64,000 nucleotides of DNA from the NCBI RefSeq assembly GCF_014851685.1, contig NZ_JACVAC010000001.1:1-64000 (forward strand), given 5' to 3'. Below are positions 53,127 to 63,601 of this stretch, one piece after another; position 1 is the first letter of the stretch; the number at the start of each line of letters is the position of its first letter. The position numbers and the translations under genes were made by a program. This DNA comes from Pseudomonas sp. PDM05. GTDB lineage: Bacteria > Pseudomonadota > Gammaproteobacteria > Pseudomonadales > Pseudomonadaceae. Under the pieces are notes generated by a model, which worked only from the letters and a program-made list of their open reading frames with translations, was not told the origin of the DNA and ran no database searches.

Positions 53127-54362
53127 CTAGATAGAGGACTTGGCCAGGATGGCCTGGAGCAGCACATCCGCTCCCGCCGTCGACCACTCTGGCGAAATCT
53201 CCTCCGCTTCGTTATGGCTCAAGCCATCCACACAAGGCACAAAGATCATCGCCGTCGGCGCCACCTGGTTCAGGTAGCAGGCATCATGCCCGGCCCCGGA
53301 GATCATCGGCCGATGGCTGTATCCCAGTCGCTCAGCCGATGCCCGCACCACTTCGACGCAATCAGCATCAAACGCAATCGGTGCGTATTGGAAAATCTGC
53401 TTCACGCTGTGCTGCAAACCAATCCCGTCGGCAATCTGTGCCACCGCATCACGCAACTGCTGATCCTGGCGCGCCAGTACCGCTTCATCCGGGTGGCGGA
53501 ATTCCACGCTGAAAAACACCCGCCCCGGCACCACGTTGCGCGAGTTGGGGAAGATGTTGGCCATGCCCACCGTGGCACGCCCTTCAGCGCCCTGCTCCAG
53601 GCCCAGGCCGTTGACCGCCTCGACCACGCGGGCAAAGCCGAGCAAGGCGTCCAGGCGATGGTCCATCGGCGTGGTGCCGGCGTGGGCGCTGCGGCCGCTC
53701 AGCTCAACTTCATACCAACGCTGGCCCTGGGCACCGGTGACGACGCCGATGGTGATGCCTTGCGCTTCAAGGATCGGGCCTTGTTCGATGTGCAGTTCAA
53801 ACGCCGCATGCACCGCCTGGCCACCTACAGGTTCGGGGCCGGCGTAGCCGATCTGCTGCAAGGCCTGGCCGATGCTCACGCCGTTTTTGTCGGCACGGGA
53901 CAGGCCGTATTCCAGGTCAAACACGCCCGCGTAAACACCGGACGAAATCATGGCTGGGGCAAAACGCGAGCCCTCTTCGTTGGTCCAGTTGACCACTTCA
54001 ATCGGCCGCTCGGTCTCGATACCCAGGTCATTTAAGGTTCGCAGCACTTCCAGCCCGGCGAGCACGCCGTAGATGCCGTCGTACTTGCCGCCGAAGGGTT
54101 GCGAGTCGCCATGGGAACCGGTCAGCACTGGGGCCAGATGATCCTGGCGCCCGGGGCGGCGGGCGAAGATGTTGCCCATGGCGTCCACACGGATGCTGCA
54201 CCCGGCGGCCGTGCACCACTGCACGAACAGGTCGCGACCGCGGCGGTCTTCATCGGTCAGCGCCAGGCGCGAGACGCCGCCCTTTTCGGTGGCGCCGATT
54301 TGCGCCATGTCCATCAGCGAGTCCCACAGACGCTTGCCGTTCACCCGCGCCAGGTTACTCAT
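53127..54362 (-). CDS. atcC: N-carbamoyl-L-cysteine amidohydrolase (M20 family)
   Basis: Zn/Mn-dependent amidase of 411 aa, M20/hydantoinase-carbamoylase family. Metal ligands: H84 and D86 in GSHGDSQPFGGKYDG with D95, then NEEGSRF, and late GAGHDA. As the neighbour of an ATC hydrolase it should remove the carbamoyl group from N-carbamoyl-L-cysteine to give L-cysteine, the second step of the 2-aminothiazoline-4-carboxylate route known in Pseudomonas. Overlaps atcB by eight bases. Confidence 0.85.
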   Translation of the reverse strand: MSNLARVNGKRLWDSLMDMAQIGATEKGGVSRLALTDEDRRGRDLFVQWCTAAGCSIRVDAMGNIFARRPGRQDHLAPVLTGSHGDSQPFGGKYDGIYGVLAGLEVLRTLNDLGIETERPIEVVNWTNEEGSRFAPAMISSGVYAGVFDLEYGLSRADKNGVSIGQALQQIGYAGPEPVGGQAVHAAFELHIEQGPILEAQGITIGVVTGAQGQRWYEVELSGRSAHAGTTPMDHRLDALLGFARVVEAVNGLGLEQGAEGRATVGMANIFPNSRNVVPGRVFFSVEFRHPDEAVLARQDQQLRDAVAQIADGIGLQHSVKQIFQYAPIAFDADCVEVVRASAERLGYSHRPMISGAGHDACYLNQVAPTAMIFVPCVDGLSHNEAEEISPEWSTAGADVLLQAILAKSSI

Positions 54363-54834
54363 GGGGCTTGGCCCGGTAGCGGAAGTCGCAGCGGTGATCG
54401 CCGCCCATGATGGTCTGGGTGCGGGTCAGTTCGATGTCCGGGTTGTAGCCGACGATAAACAGCTCGTCGCGGTTGCACGACAACAGGTGGCCGATTTCGC
54501 CCAGGCCCATTTCGGTGTACATCTCGGCGTAGCGGCAGCGCTTGACGTCGTAGTCATAGCGCTCGGCGTCGCTGGCGATGATCTCGACTTTCAGCGCGTC
54601 GTCCTTTTCCCAGAGCACTTGCAGCTCGACGAAGCTCTTGAGGTCAGCCTGCTGTTCCAGCGCGGCAAAATGCTTGCCCGCCTGGATCGCCGCATTGCCC
54701 ACGGCTTCGCCGATCACGGCGGCGGCAAAGTCCTTGCCCTGCTCGCGCTTCAAGATCTCGTAGATCGGCTTGATGATTTCGGCCTCGATCCGCCGCCGGG
54801 CAAGGATGCCCAGTTCACCTTCCAGTTTGCTCAT
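54355..54834 (-). CDS. atcB: L-2-aminothiazoline-4-carboxylate hydrolase
   Basis: Small enzyme of 159 aa of the ATC hydrolase family. It opens the thiazoline ring to N-carbamoyl-L-cysteine. The C-terminal TQTIMGGDHRCDFRYR is the family signature (GDxxCDFR); the central segment VEIIASDAERYDYDVKRC supports it. GGAGG precedes the ATG. Directly coupled to atcC, and downstream of the Liv-type importer on the same strand. Confidence 0.83.
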   Translation of the reverse strand: MSKLEGELGILARRRIEAEIIKPIYEILKREQGKDFAAAVIGEAVGNAAIQAGKHFAALEQQADLKSFVELQVLWEKDDALKVEIIASDAERYDYDVKRCRYAEMYTEMGLGEIGHLLSCNRDELFIVGYNPDIELTRTQTIMGGDHRCDFRYRAKPHE

Positions 54835-54859
54835 TGTCCACCTCCAAAAAACATAAACC

Positions 54860-54993
54860 TGTAGTGAGCGGGCTTGCCCCGCGCTGGGGGGCGAAGCCGC
54901 CCCAAAACGCTCCGCCGCGGTGTATCAGGAAGACCGCAGTGCCTGGGTCTGGGGCGGCTTCGCCCCCCAGCGCGGGCAAGCCCGCTCACTACA
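54860..54993. repeat. GTAGTGAGC-class REP between atcB and the importer genes
   Basis: Complete large REP palindrome with both GTAGTGAGCGGGC and GGCGAAGCCGCCCC arms, in the gap between the binding-protein gene and atcB. Confidence 0.86.
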
Positions 54994-55017
54994 ATAAGCT
55001 CGCGCCCGGCCAGTGGG

Positions 55018-56157
55018 TTACTGGCCGCCCGCCACGCTGACCGGCTGCCATTGGTTGGCCTTGACCTGGTACACGGTGAACGACGGTTTTTTCAAGTTGC
55101 CTTCGGCATCAAACGCGAGGGTGCCGGTCACGCCTGGGTAGCTGATGGCGCGCAGCACCGGCAGGTATTTCTGCGGGTCGACCGAATCGGCTTTCTCGAT
55201 AGCCGCCACCAGCACGCCAACGCCGTCGTAGGCAAATGGCGCATGCAGTTCGATGTTGGCCTTGTAGCGCTCTTTGTAGGCCTGCTCGAACGCCTTGCCA
55301 CCGGGCATCTGCGCAATCGCCAGGCCCGGTTCCAGGGCAATCACGCCCTCGCCTTCGTTCTGCGCCAGTTCCAGGAAGGTCTGGCTGACAAAGCCACCGG
55401 CCCCCATCAACGGCGCCTTGATCCCCAGTTGCTTGATGCGACGGGCCAGCGGTGCAGCCTGGGAGTCGACGCCACCGAAGAAGATCAGGTCCGGATTCTG
55501 GCTGCGGATGTTGGTGAGCACGGCGCTGAAGTCGATGGTCTTGTCATCCACGTATTCGCGGCCGACGACTTTGCCGCCGCCGGCTTCGATGGCTTTGACG
55601 AACTGGTCCGCCAGGCCTTGGCCGAACGCGGTGCGGTCGTCGATCACGGCGATGCGCTTGGCCTTGAGCGTGTTCAGCGCATAGTTGCCAGCGACCTGAC
55701 CGCCGTCATCATCATGGCCCATGATCCGAAAGCTGGTATCAAAACCCTGCTGGGTGTACGCGTGACCGGTCGCGACCGGCGCCACCTGGGCGATCCCGGC
55801 ATCGTGGTACACCCGCGCCGCCGGGATGCTGGTGCCGGTGTTCCAGTGACCGACCACGCCGACCACGCCTTCATCCACCAGGCGCTGGGCCACGGTGACG
55901 GCGGTGCGTGGGTCGGACTGGTCATCTTCGGAGACCAGCTTGAAGGTCACCGCCTCCCCGTTGATTGTCGGGTGCTTGGCGTTGGCCTGGTCGATGGCCA
56001 GTCTGGCGCCGTTTTCCAGGTCCTTGCCGATGCGGGCCGACGGGCCGGTGAGTGGGCCTGCCAGGCCGATCAGCACGGTCTGGTCGGCCTGGGCCACGGC
56101 GCTGGCGAGGCTGCTCAGGGCCAGGCCGATCAATGCGGTTTTGTTCAAAGTGTTCAT
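55018..56157 (-). CDS. Liv-type ABC transporter substrate-binding protein
   Basis: Periplasmic LivK-like (HAAT family) binding protein of 379 aa. Signal peptide 1-24 (ending AQA). GLAGPLTGPSARIGKDLENG is the family's N-terminal block. Last gene of the importer set (livH-M-G-F-K order on the minus strand). With atcB/atcC next, its ligand may be a thiazoline or another cysteine precursor rather than leucine; this is inference from context. Confidence 0.88.
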   Translation of the reverse strand: MNTLNKTALIGLALSSLASAVAQADQTVLIGLAGPLTGPSARIGKDLENGARLAIDQANAKHPTINGEAVTFKLVSEDDQSDPRTAVTVAQRLVDEGVVGVVGHWNTGTSIPAARVYHDAGIAQVAPVATGHAYTQQGFDTSFRIMGHDDDGGQVAGNYALNTLKAKRIAVIDDRTAFGQGLADQFVKAIEAGGGKVVGREYVDDKTIDFSAVLTNIRSQNPDLIFFGGVDSQAAPLARRIKQLGIKAPLMGAGGFVSQTFLELAQNEGEGVIALEPGLAIAQMPGGKAFEQAYKERYKANIELHAPFAYDGVGVLVAAIEKADSVDPQKYLPVLRAISYPGVTGTLAFDAEGNLKKPSFTVYQVKANQWQPVSVAGGQ

Positions 56158-56226
56158 CTGGGGTTCCTGCTTCTTTTCGGGCGGGTCGGAACACGCCGGG
56201 CGTCCGGTAGCGTCATGGGGGTGTGG

Positions 56227-56943
56227 TTATTCGCCGAGATACGCACTGCGCACCTCGGGGTGTTCGAGCAAATCCCGGGACGGGCCGCTGAGGCTGATGC
56301 GGCCGGTGTCCATCACGTAGGCGCGGTCGGTGACTTGCAGGGCCAGCCGCGCGTTTTGTTCGACCAGCAACAGGGTCATGCCCTGGCGACATACGTCGTC
56401 GATCACCTGGAAGATCTTCTCGACCATGATCGGTGCCAGGCCCATCGACGGCTCATCGAGGATCAATAAACGCGGGCGCGACAACAGCGCACGGGCCAGG
56501 GCGAGCATCTGTTGCTCGCCGCCGGACAGCAGGCCGGCAGATTGGTGCAGGCGTTCTTCCAGGCGCGGGAAGTGCCCAAACAGCTCGCGTATTTCGCGCT
56601 GCACTTGCGCGTGATCGCGGCGCAGAAAGGCACCGGCCTGGAGGTTTTCCAGCACGCTCATGCGCGCGAAAATCCCGCGCCCTTCCGGGACCATGGCGAT
56701 GCCTTGGCGCAGCAGTTGCTCGGGCGCCTGGCCAAGGATCAATCGCCCGGCAAAGCGAATCTCGCCCTTCGCCGCCGGCAGCAGGCCGGTCAACGCCTTG
56801 AGGCTTGAGGTTTTGCCCGCCCCATTGGCGCCGATCAGCGTGACGCGCTCGCCTTCGTGGATATGCAGGTCGAGGGCTTTGACCGCTTCGATAGCGCCGT
56901 AGCGAACCTGCAAACCCTCGACTTTCAATAAGGCTTCAGACAT
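56227..56943 (-). CDS. Liv-type ABC transporter ATPase (LivF-like)
   Basis: ATPase of 238 aa. Walker A GANGAGKTS, signature LSGGEQQMLALARAL, Walker B LLILDEPSMGLAP. ATG 56943 overlaps the LivG-like gene by eight bases. The frame to 57027 is an extension without support. Confidence 0.9.
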   Translation of the reverse strand: MSEALLKVEGLQVRYGAIEAVKALDLHIHEGERVTLIGANGAGKTSSLKALTGLLPAAKGEIRFAGRLILGQAPEQLLRQGIAMVPEGRGIFARMSVLENLQAGAFLRRDHAQVQREIRELFGHFPRLEERLHQSAGLLSGGEQQMLALARALLSRPRLLILDEPSMGLAPIMVEKIFQVIDDVCRQGMTLLLVEQNARLALQVTDRAYVMDTGRISLSGPSRDLLEHPEVRSAYLGE

Positions 56944-57705
56944 GGGCGCTGGCTCCGAGATAAGCCTGGATGACCGCCGGGTGCTGACGGACTTCAGCGG
57001 GCGGTCCGACGGCGATGACCTGGCCATAATCGAGCACGCTGATGCGGTCGCAGACGCCCATCACCAGCTTCACGTCGTGTTCGATCAACAGCAGTGTGTG
57101 GCCGTCGTCGCGGATTTTTTCCAGCAGGCCTCGCAGTTGCACTTTCTCGCTGGCGTTCATGCCCGCCGCCGGTTCATCCAGGGCCAACAGGCGTGGTTCG
57201 GTGGCCAGGGCGCGGGCGATTTCCAGGCGTCGTTGATGGCCGTAGCTGAGGCTGTCGGCGCGGTAGTTGGCAAACCCGGCGAGGCCCACATAGGCCAGCA
57301 AACGATGAGCATGGGCGCGTGTTTGCGCCTCTTCGTCGCGGGCGCTGCGGTGCTGACTCAAGGCCGCCCACAAGCCATTGCGGGTGCGCACATGGCGTCC
57401 GACCATGACGTTTTCCAGGGCGCTCATTGCATTGAACAGGCGGATATTCTGAAAGGTGCGCGCAATGCCGGCCTCGGCCACCTGATGCACACTGGTGGGC
57501 TGGTACTCCCGGCCTTCGAGCTGGAAGCGCCCGGAGTCCGGGGTATACAGCCCCGTCATCACGTTGAAAAAGGTGGTCTTGCCCGCGCCATTCGGGCCGA
57601 TCAATCCGTAGATCTCGCCGGGCTGGATACTCAGGCTCACGTCGGTCAGCGCCATCACGCCGCCGAAGTGTTTGTTGACCTTGTCGATCTGCAACAGCGG
57701 TGCGT

Positions 57706-57709
<4 letters not shown>
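56936..57709 (-). CDS. Liv-type ABC transporter ATPase (LivG-like)
   Basis: ATPase of 257 aa. Walker A GPNGAGKTT, Walker B LLALDEPAAGMN, and the LivG-type ending in which the Asn after the D-loop is conserved. The canonical LSGGQ is replaced by LSYGHQRRLEIARAL, as usual for LivG. ATG 57709 has a GGAG site. Confidence 0.9.
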
Positions 57710-58787
<1,078 letters not shown>

Positions 58788-58791
<4 letters not shown>

Positions 58792-59735
58792 GCGCGGCTC
58801 GCCAAACGTTCACCCAACAACCCGGAAGGACGCAATACCAGCACCGCGATCAACACGATGAAGGCGAACACATCCTGGTAATTACTGCCAAACACGCCGT
58901 TGGTGGCCGCGCCCAGATAGCCGGTACCGAGGGCTTCGATCAACCCCAGCAGCAAGCCGCCCAGCATGGCGCCCTTGAGGTTGCCGATGCCACCCAGCAC
59001 CGCAGCGGTGAAGGCCTTGATGCCCGGCAAGAAGCCCATGTAGAAATGCGCGCTGCCGTAGTTGCTGGCCATCATGATCCCGGCGAGTGCTGCCAATGCG
59101 CCGCCGATGGCAAAGGTGATGACGATCACGCGATTGGGGCTGATGCCCATCAGGCTGGCGACTTGCGGGTTCTCTGCCACGGCGCGCATGGCGCGCCCGA
59201 AGCGCGTGCGCTCCACCAGCACCAGCAGCGCGGCCATCACTGACAGGGCGATGGCAATCGTCGTCAGCGCCGTGACGTTGGTGATCGCCGGATGCGCGCT
59301 GGCGCCGGGCAACACTTCAATCGGCTCCAGCGGCAACAGTTGCGGGAACATCTGCGGGTTGCGGGTCCACACCAGCATGGCGATGGTTTGCAGCAGCAAC
59401 GACACACCGATACCGCTGATCAACGGCGCCAGACGTGGGGCATGGCGCAGGCGACGGTAGGCGACACGTTCGATCACCACCGCGAGAACTGCGCAAAACG
59501 CCATGGCGACGACAGTGGCGCCGAGCAGCACCAGCACTGGCGGCAAAGCGGGCCAGGTCGCCTGCAACAAGCGGATCACCGACAGGCCCACCAGCGCGCC
59601 GATCATCAACACATCGCCATGGGCAAAGTTGATGATGCGCAAGATGCCGTAGACCATGGTGTAACCCAGGGCCACCAGCGCGTAGAGACTGCCCGTCATC
59701 AAACCATTGAGCAGTTGTTGGATAAACCCATCCAT
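58788..59735 (-). CDS. Liv-type ABC transporter permease (LivH-like)
   Basis: Permease of 315 aa, about eight helices. QQLLNGLMTGSLYALVALG and GILRIINFAHGD are LivH blocks. First gene of the importer-atcBC set. Start at ATG 59735; a frame to 59780 is rejected. The 172-bp gap to the divergent LysR gene is AT-rich (TATTTATGCC, ATAACAGAAAG) and likely holds both promoters. Confidence 0.9.
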
Positions 59736-59907
59736 GAAAACCGTCGACCTCAGTGCGTACAGGGGCGGCACACTAAGCATCTATTCTGTTTTTATCAAAT
59801 AACAGAAAGTCATATGGTTATATCAAGCTTAAAACAGGCTATTTATGCCGAAAATACGGCACTTATGGCTCTTTATTTGCGAATTTAGTTGGTATTTAAT
59901 TCAACAC

Positions 59908-60804
59908 ATGAATAAATCAGAACAGTTAGCCAATGACCCTCCCCTGCGCGCCGTGCGCACGTTCGAAGCCTTTGCCCGTCATGGCGGGGTGAATGCCGCC
60001 GCGCGCGAGCTGGACGTTTCCGCCTCGGCCATCAGCCATCAACTGCACTTGCTGGAAGACTTCCTGCAGCAGCCGCTGACGTTGCGTCAAGGTCGCAACC
60101 TGGTGCTTACCGACGAAGGCCGCGAGTACTACCGCGCCATCCGTTCGGCGTTTGCGGTGCTGCGCAGCGCCACCGAACATGTGCGCGAAAAAAGCGCTAC
60201 GCGCCAGGTGACCATCAGCCTGATCCCACTGTTTGGCATCAACCTGTTTATCCCGCGCTTGGCGAGTTTTCTGAAGGACCACCCGGCACTGGACATCAAC
60301 GTGACCTATGCCAACCACCGCAGCTACCCGAGCGACGCGGCCGACCTGTCGATCCGTTTCGGCACCGGGCACTGGCCGGGCTATCACAGTGAGCCGCTGA
60401 TTTCTGGCGCGGTCACGCCCTATTGCAGCCGCGCCTTCCTGGCGCAACACGGGCCGATCGACACGCCCGCGGCGCTGAGTGAACTGCCGCTGCTGCACGA
60501 CGAAGAGCGCGGCACCTGGGGCCAATGGTTCGAGGCCGCCGAGGTGGATGCCACGGCGTTGAATGGGTTGTTGCTGGAAGACGGCCAACTGGCGCTGACC
60601 GCCACCCTCACCGGCCTGGGCTGCGCACTGCTGCGCGAGCCGCTGGTGGCACCGCTGGTGGCCAGTGGCGAGCTGGTGAAGCTGTTTGAACTGGAAGTGA
60701 ATGATGGCCGCCAGTACTACCTGTGTCGGCGGGCCAACAGTGAGTTGTCGAGCGAGGGCAATGACTTGTATGACTGGATCAAGCGCAGTTTGATTGCCGC
60801 CTGA
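59908..60804 (+). CDS. LysR-family regulator (GcvA-like)
   Basis: Regulator of 298 aa. The helix-turn-helix GGVNAAARELDVSASAISHQ and LRAVRTFEAFARHG are of the GcvA/AmpR branch. Divergent from livH and so the likely regulator of the importer and atc genes, perhaps sensing ATC or cysteine. ATG 59908 chosen; the ribosome site is weak. Confidence 0.87.
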   Translation: MNKSEQLANDPPLRAVRTFEAFARHGGVNAAARELDVSASAISHQLHLLEDFLQQPLTLRQGRNLVLTDEGREYYRAIRSAFAVLRSATEHVREKSATRQVTISLIPLFGINLFIPRLASFLKDHPALDINVTYANHRSYPSDAADLSIRFGTGHWPGYHSEPLISGAVTPYCSRAFLAQHGPIDTPAALSELPLLHDEERGTWGQWFEAAEVDATALNGLLLEDGQLALTATLTGLGCALLREPLVAPLVASGELVKLFELEVNDGRQYYLCRRANSELSSEGNDLYDWIKRSLIAA

Positions 60805-60902
60805 GCCGTGTGAAGATCCGCGTCTTGAATTGAGCCAGAGCCGAATTTAGCTGCTATTGTGCCGCGCTCTGAAAAACCGCCGAACCTGCGAGGAAATGCA
60901 CG

Positions 60903-61328
60903 TTGAACACTGACGAAAAAATGACCGGGGACCTGTTCGAGGTGGATAAGCGCCTGTCACTCAAACCCGTGGTGGACTTCAACAGCTACCTGCGCACAGC
61001 GTTCGGCGACGGCCCGTGCACCTGCATCCGCTGCACCGCCAGCCAGGGCGATGAAAGCGGCTATGCGTTCCAGCACACCTTTACCTTTGACGGCAAACCC
61101 ACCCACCGTCGCTTCGCCACCACCTCGGGCAGCGATGTATTGCAGGTGCTGAAGAAGGCGTGGTTGTCGTACACCAAGGCTGAGTTGCCACTCAGTGGCG
61201 TACTGGCACTGGAGACGGTGAAGGAGTTTGTCGAGCCGCAATTGCACAAGCGTCTGGTGCCGCTGTTTTTGGCTAGCGAGCTGGTCAAGGAAGTGGACGG
61301 TGAGTTGCACATCCAATTGCAGGACTGA
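60903..61328 (+). CDS. Hypothetical cytosolic protein
   Basis: Protein of 141 aa that I do not recognise. No signal peptide or membrane helix. A CTCIRC motif (about residues 39-44) could be a redox or metal pair. It starts at TTG 60903 behind GAGGAA, or at ATG 60921. Probably a single-gene unit. Confidence 0.7.
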   Translation: MNTDEKMTGDLFEVDKRLSLKPVVDFNSYLRTAFGDGPCTCIRCTASQGDESGYAFQHTFTFDGKPTHRRFATTSGSDVLQVLKKAWLSYTKAELPLSGVLALETVKEFVEPQLHKRLVPLFLASELVKEVDGELHIQLQD

Positions 61329-61402
61329 ACAACCTGAATAATGTCGCAGGGGGTTGGCGAATGCGCTGACGGCGGCGCAGCCCCTCGCCAACAACCAAAA
61401 TC

Positions 61403-61539
61403 TGTAGTGAGCGGGCTCGCCCCGCGCTGGGGGGGCGAAGCCGCCCTAAAACCAGACACCTCGGTCTTTCTGATACACCGCGGCGCCTGGGTTTGGGGCG
61501 GCTTCGCCACCCAGCGCGGGGCGAGCCCGCTCACTACAA
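61403..61539. repeat. GTAGTGAGC-class REP element
   Basis: Complete large REP palindrome; its right end stops five bases before the stop codon of the minus-strand binding-protein gene at 61544. Confidence 0.86.
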
Positions 61540-61543
61540 GTTG

Positions 61544-63286
61544 TTACTTACGGGCGGCCTCCCATTGTTTGAGCAGGTCGCCGTAGGCCACGGTCTCGCC
61601 TTTGGGTTTCTCGTTGGCCAGTTTCGGCTTCGGTGCACCCGGCTGGTCGAACCAGTATTGCGCGTCACGCTCGGGGTTCATTTTCGGGCCGCACGTCGTT
61701 TGCACCTTGGAACGCTCCAGGCGCGTCATGATTGCGTCTTGCTCCTTGGCCAGGTTATCCAGCGCCTGTTGCGGGGTCTTCTCGCCGCTGGCGGCGGCGG
61801 CGATATTGCTCCACCACAGCTGCGCCAGACGCGGGTAGTCGGGCACGTTGGTGCCGGTTGGCGACCACTGTAGTCGAGCCGGACTGCGGTAGAACTCCAC
61901 CAGGCCACCCAGCTTCGGCGCCAGGTCGGTCATGGCCTGGGAGTTGATGTCGGACTCTCGGATCGGCGTCAGGCCGACGATGGTTTTCTTCAGCGAGACG
62001 GTTTTTGAGGTCACGAACTGCGCGTAGAGCCAGGCCGCAAGCTTTTGCTTCTCTGGAGTGGACTTCATGAAGGTCCAGGAGCCTACGTCCTGATAGCCCT
62101 TCTTCATACCTTCTTCCCAGTAAGGCCCGACCGGCGACGGCGCCATGCGCCATTTCGGCGTGCCGTCGGCATTCACCACTGGCAGACCCGGCTTGACCAT
62201 ATCGGCGGTAAACGCGGTGTACCAGAAGATCTGCTGGGCGATATTGCCCTGGGACGGCACCGGGCCGGATTCGGAGAAGGTCATGCCCGCTGCTTCCGGT
62301 GGCGCATAGGCCTTCATCCAGTCCACGTATTTCTGCGTGGCGAATACGGCGGCCGGGCCGTTGGTGTCGCCGCCACGGGTGACACTGGAGCCCACCGGAT
62401 GGCAGTCCTCGACGCGAATGCCCCACTCGTCCACCGGCAGGCCGTTGGGCAAGCCTTTGTCGCCGCCACCGGCCATGGAGAACCAGGCATCGGTGAAGCG
62501 CCAGCCCAGGGACGGGTCTTTCTTGCCGTAGTCCATGTGCCCATACACGCGCTTGCCGTCGATCTCCTTGACGTCTTCGCTGAAGAATTTGGCGATGTCT
62601 TCGTAGGCCGACCAGTTGACCGGCACGCCGAGGTCATAACCGTACTTTTCCTTGAACTTGGCTTTGAGGTCCGCACGTTCGAACCAGTCGGCGCGGAACC
62701 AATACAGGTTGGCGAACTGCTGGTCAGGCAGTTGGTAGAGCTTGCCGTCCGGCGCGGTGGTGAAGGACAGGCCGATAAAGTCCTTCAGGTCCAGCGTCGG
62801 CGAAGTGAAGTCCTTGCCTTCGTTGGCCATCAGATCGGTGATGGATTCCGTCTTGCCATAGCGAAAGTGCGTACCGATCAAGTCGGAATCGTTGACCCAG
62901 CCGTCATAAATGTTCTTGTCGGACTGCATCTGGGTTTGCAGCTTCTCCACCACGTCGCCTTCCTGCAGCAGGTCGTGGGTCAGCTTGATCCCGGTGATTT
63001 CACTGAAGGCCTTGGCCAGGACCTTGGATTCGTACTCATGGGTGGTGAGGGTTTCCGACACCACGTTGATCTTCATCCCACGGAACGGTTCGGCCGCCTT
63101 GATAAACCACTTGAGTTCCGCCAGCTGCTGCTCGGCCGTGAGGGTGGATGGTTTGAACTCGCTGCCGATCCATTTTTTCGCGGCATCTTCGTACGCATCG
63201 GCCCAGGCCGAAGCGCTCAAACCGCTGAGGGCCAAGACGGCGGCCAATGAAATGCTATGTCGCAGCTTATTGTTTTTATCGAACAT
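61544..63286 (-). CDS. Glp-type ABC transporter substrate-binding protein
   Basis: Periplasmic binding protein of 580 aa, unusually long for a carbohydrate-type SBP. Signal peptide 1-29. The size and a downstream-of-permease position with a DUF2160 partner match the GlpV subunit of the rhizobial glycerol importer GlpSTPQUV. AGGAGG precedes ATG. The ligand is probably glycerol or another polyol; this is by family and gene order. Confidence 0.83.
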   Translation of the reverse strand: MFDKNNKLRHSISLAAVLALSGLSASAWADAYEDAAKKWIGSEFKPSTLTAEQQLAELKWFIKAAEPFRGMKINVVSETLTTHEYESKVLAKAFSEITGIKLTHDLLQEGDVVEKLQTQMQSDKNIYDGWVNDSDLIGTHFRYGKTESITDLMANEGKDFTSPTLDLKDFIGLSFTTAPDGKLYQLPDQQFANLYWFRADWFERADLKAKFKEKYGYDLGVPVNWSAYEDIAKFFSEDVKEIDGKRVYGHMDYGKKDPSLGWRFTDAWFSMAGGGDKGLPNGLPVDEWGIRVEDCHPVGSSVTRGGDTNGPAAVFATQKYVDWMKAYAPPEAAGMTFSESGPVPSQGNIAQQIFWYTAFTADMVKPGLPVVNADGTPKWRMAPSPVGPYWEEGMKKGYQDVGSWTFMKSTPEKQKLAAWLYAQFVTSKTVSLKKTIVGLTPIRESDINSQAMTDLAPKLGGLVEFYRSPARLQWSPTGTNVPDYPRLAQLWWSNIAAAASGEKTPQQALDNLAKEQDAIMTRLERSKVQTTCGPKMNPERDAQYWFDQPGAPKPKLANEKPKGETVAYGDLLKQWEAARK

Positions 63287-63318
63287 AGAGACCTCCTGGT
63301 TGTTTATTCATAAGGGCA

Positions 63319-63591
63319 CTAGCCCCAACGCATCACGCTCAACAGCCACACCAGGGACAGCGCAGTCGCCACCCAGATGCTCCAGCCGGTGACGCCGATT
63401 ACCAGCAAATGCAGGTAGGCGCTGCCGAGAAGACCGATAAACAGGCGATCACCACGGGTGGTGCTGATCGGTAAAAAACCGCGCCGGGGGATACTCGGCG
63501 AACGCAGTTCCCAGGTGGTCATGCCCGCCAGAATCAGGGCAATGCCGCCGAAGAACAGTGCAGTGGGGGTGGTCCAGGCCATCCATTCCAT
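63319..63591 (-). CDS. DUF2160 small membrane protein (GlpU-like)
   Basis: Membrane protein of 90 aa with two to three helices; TPTALFFGGIALILAGMTTW and RGFLPISTTRGDRLFIGLLG are the DUF2160 pattern. Two ATGs stand side by side (63594 and 63591); the second has better spacing to GAGGAG. It lies between permease and binding protein, as glpU does. Confidence 0.83.
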   Translation of the reverse strand: MEWMAWTTPTALFFGGIALILAGMTTWELRSPSIPRRGFLPISTTRGDRLFIGLLGSAYLHLLVIGVTGWSIWVATALSLVWLLSVMRWG

Positions 63592-63601
63592 CATCGACTC
63601 C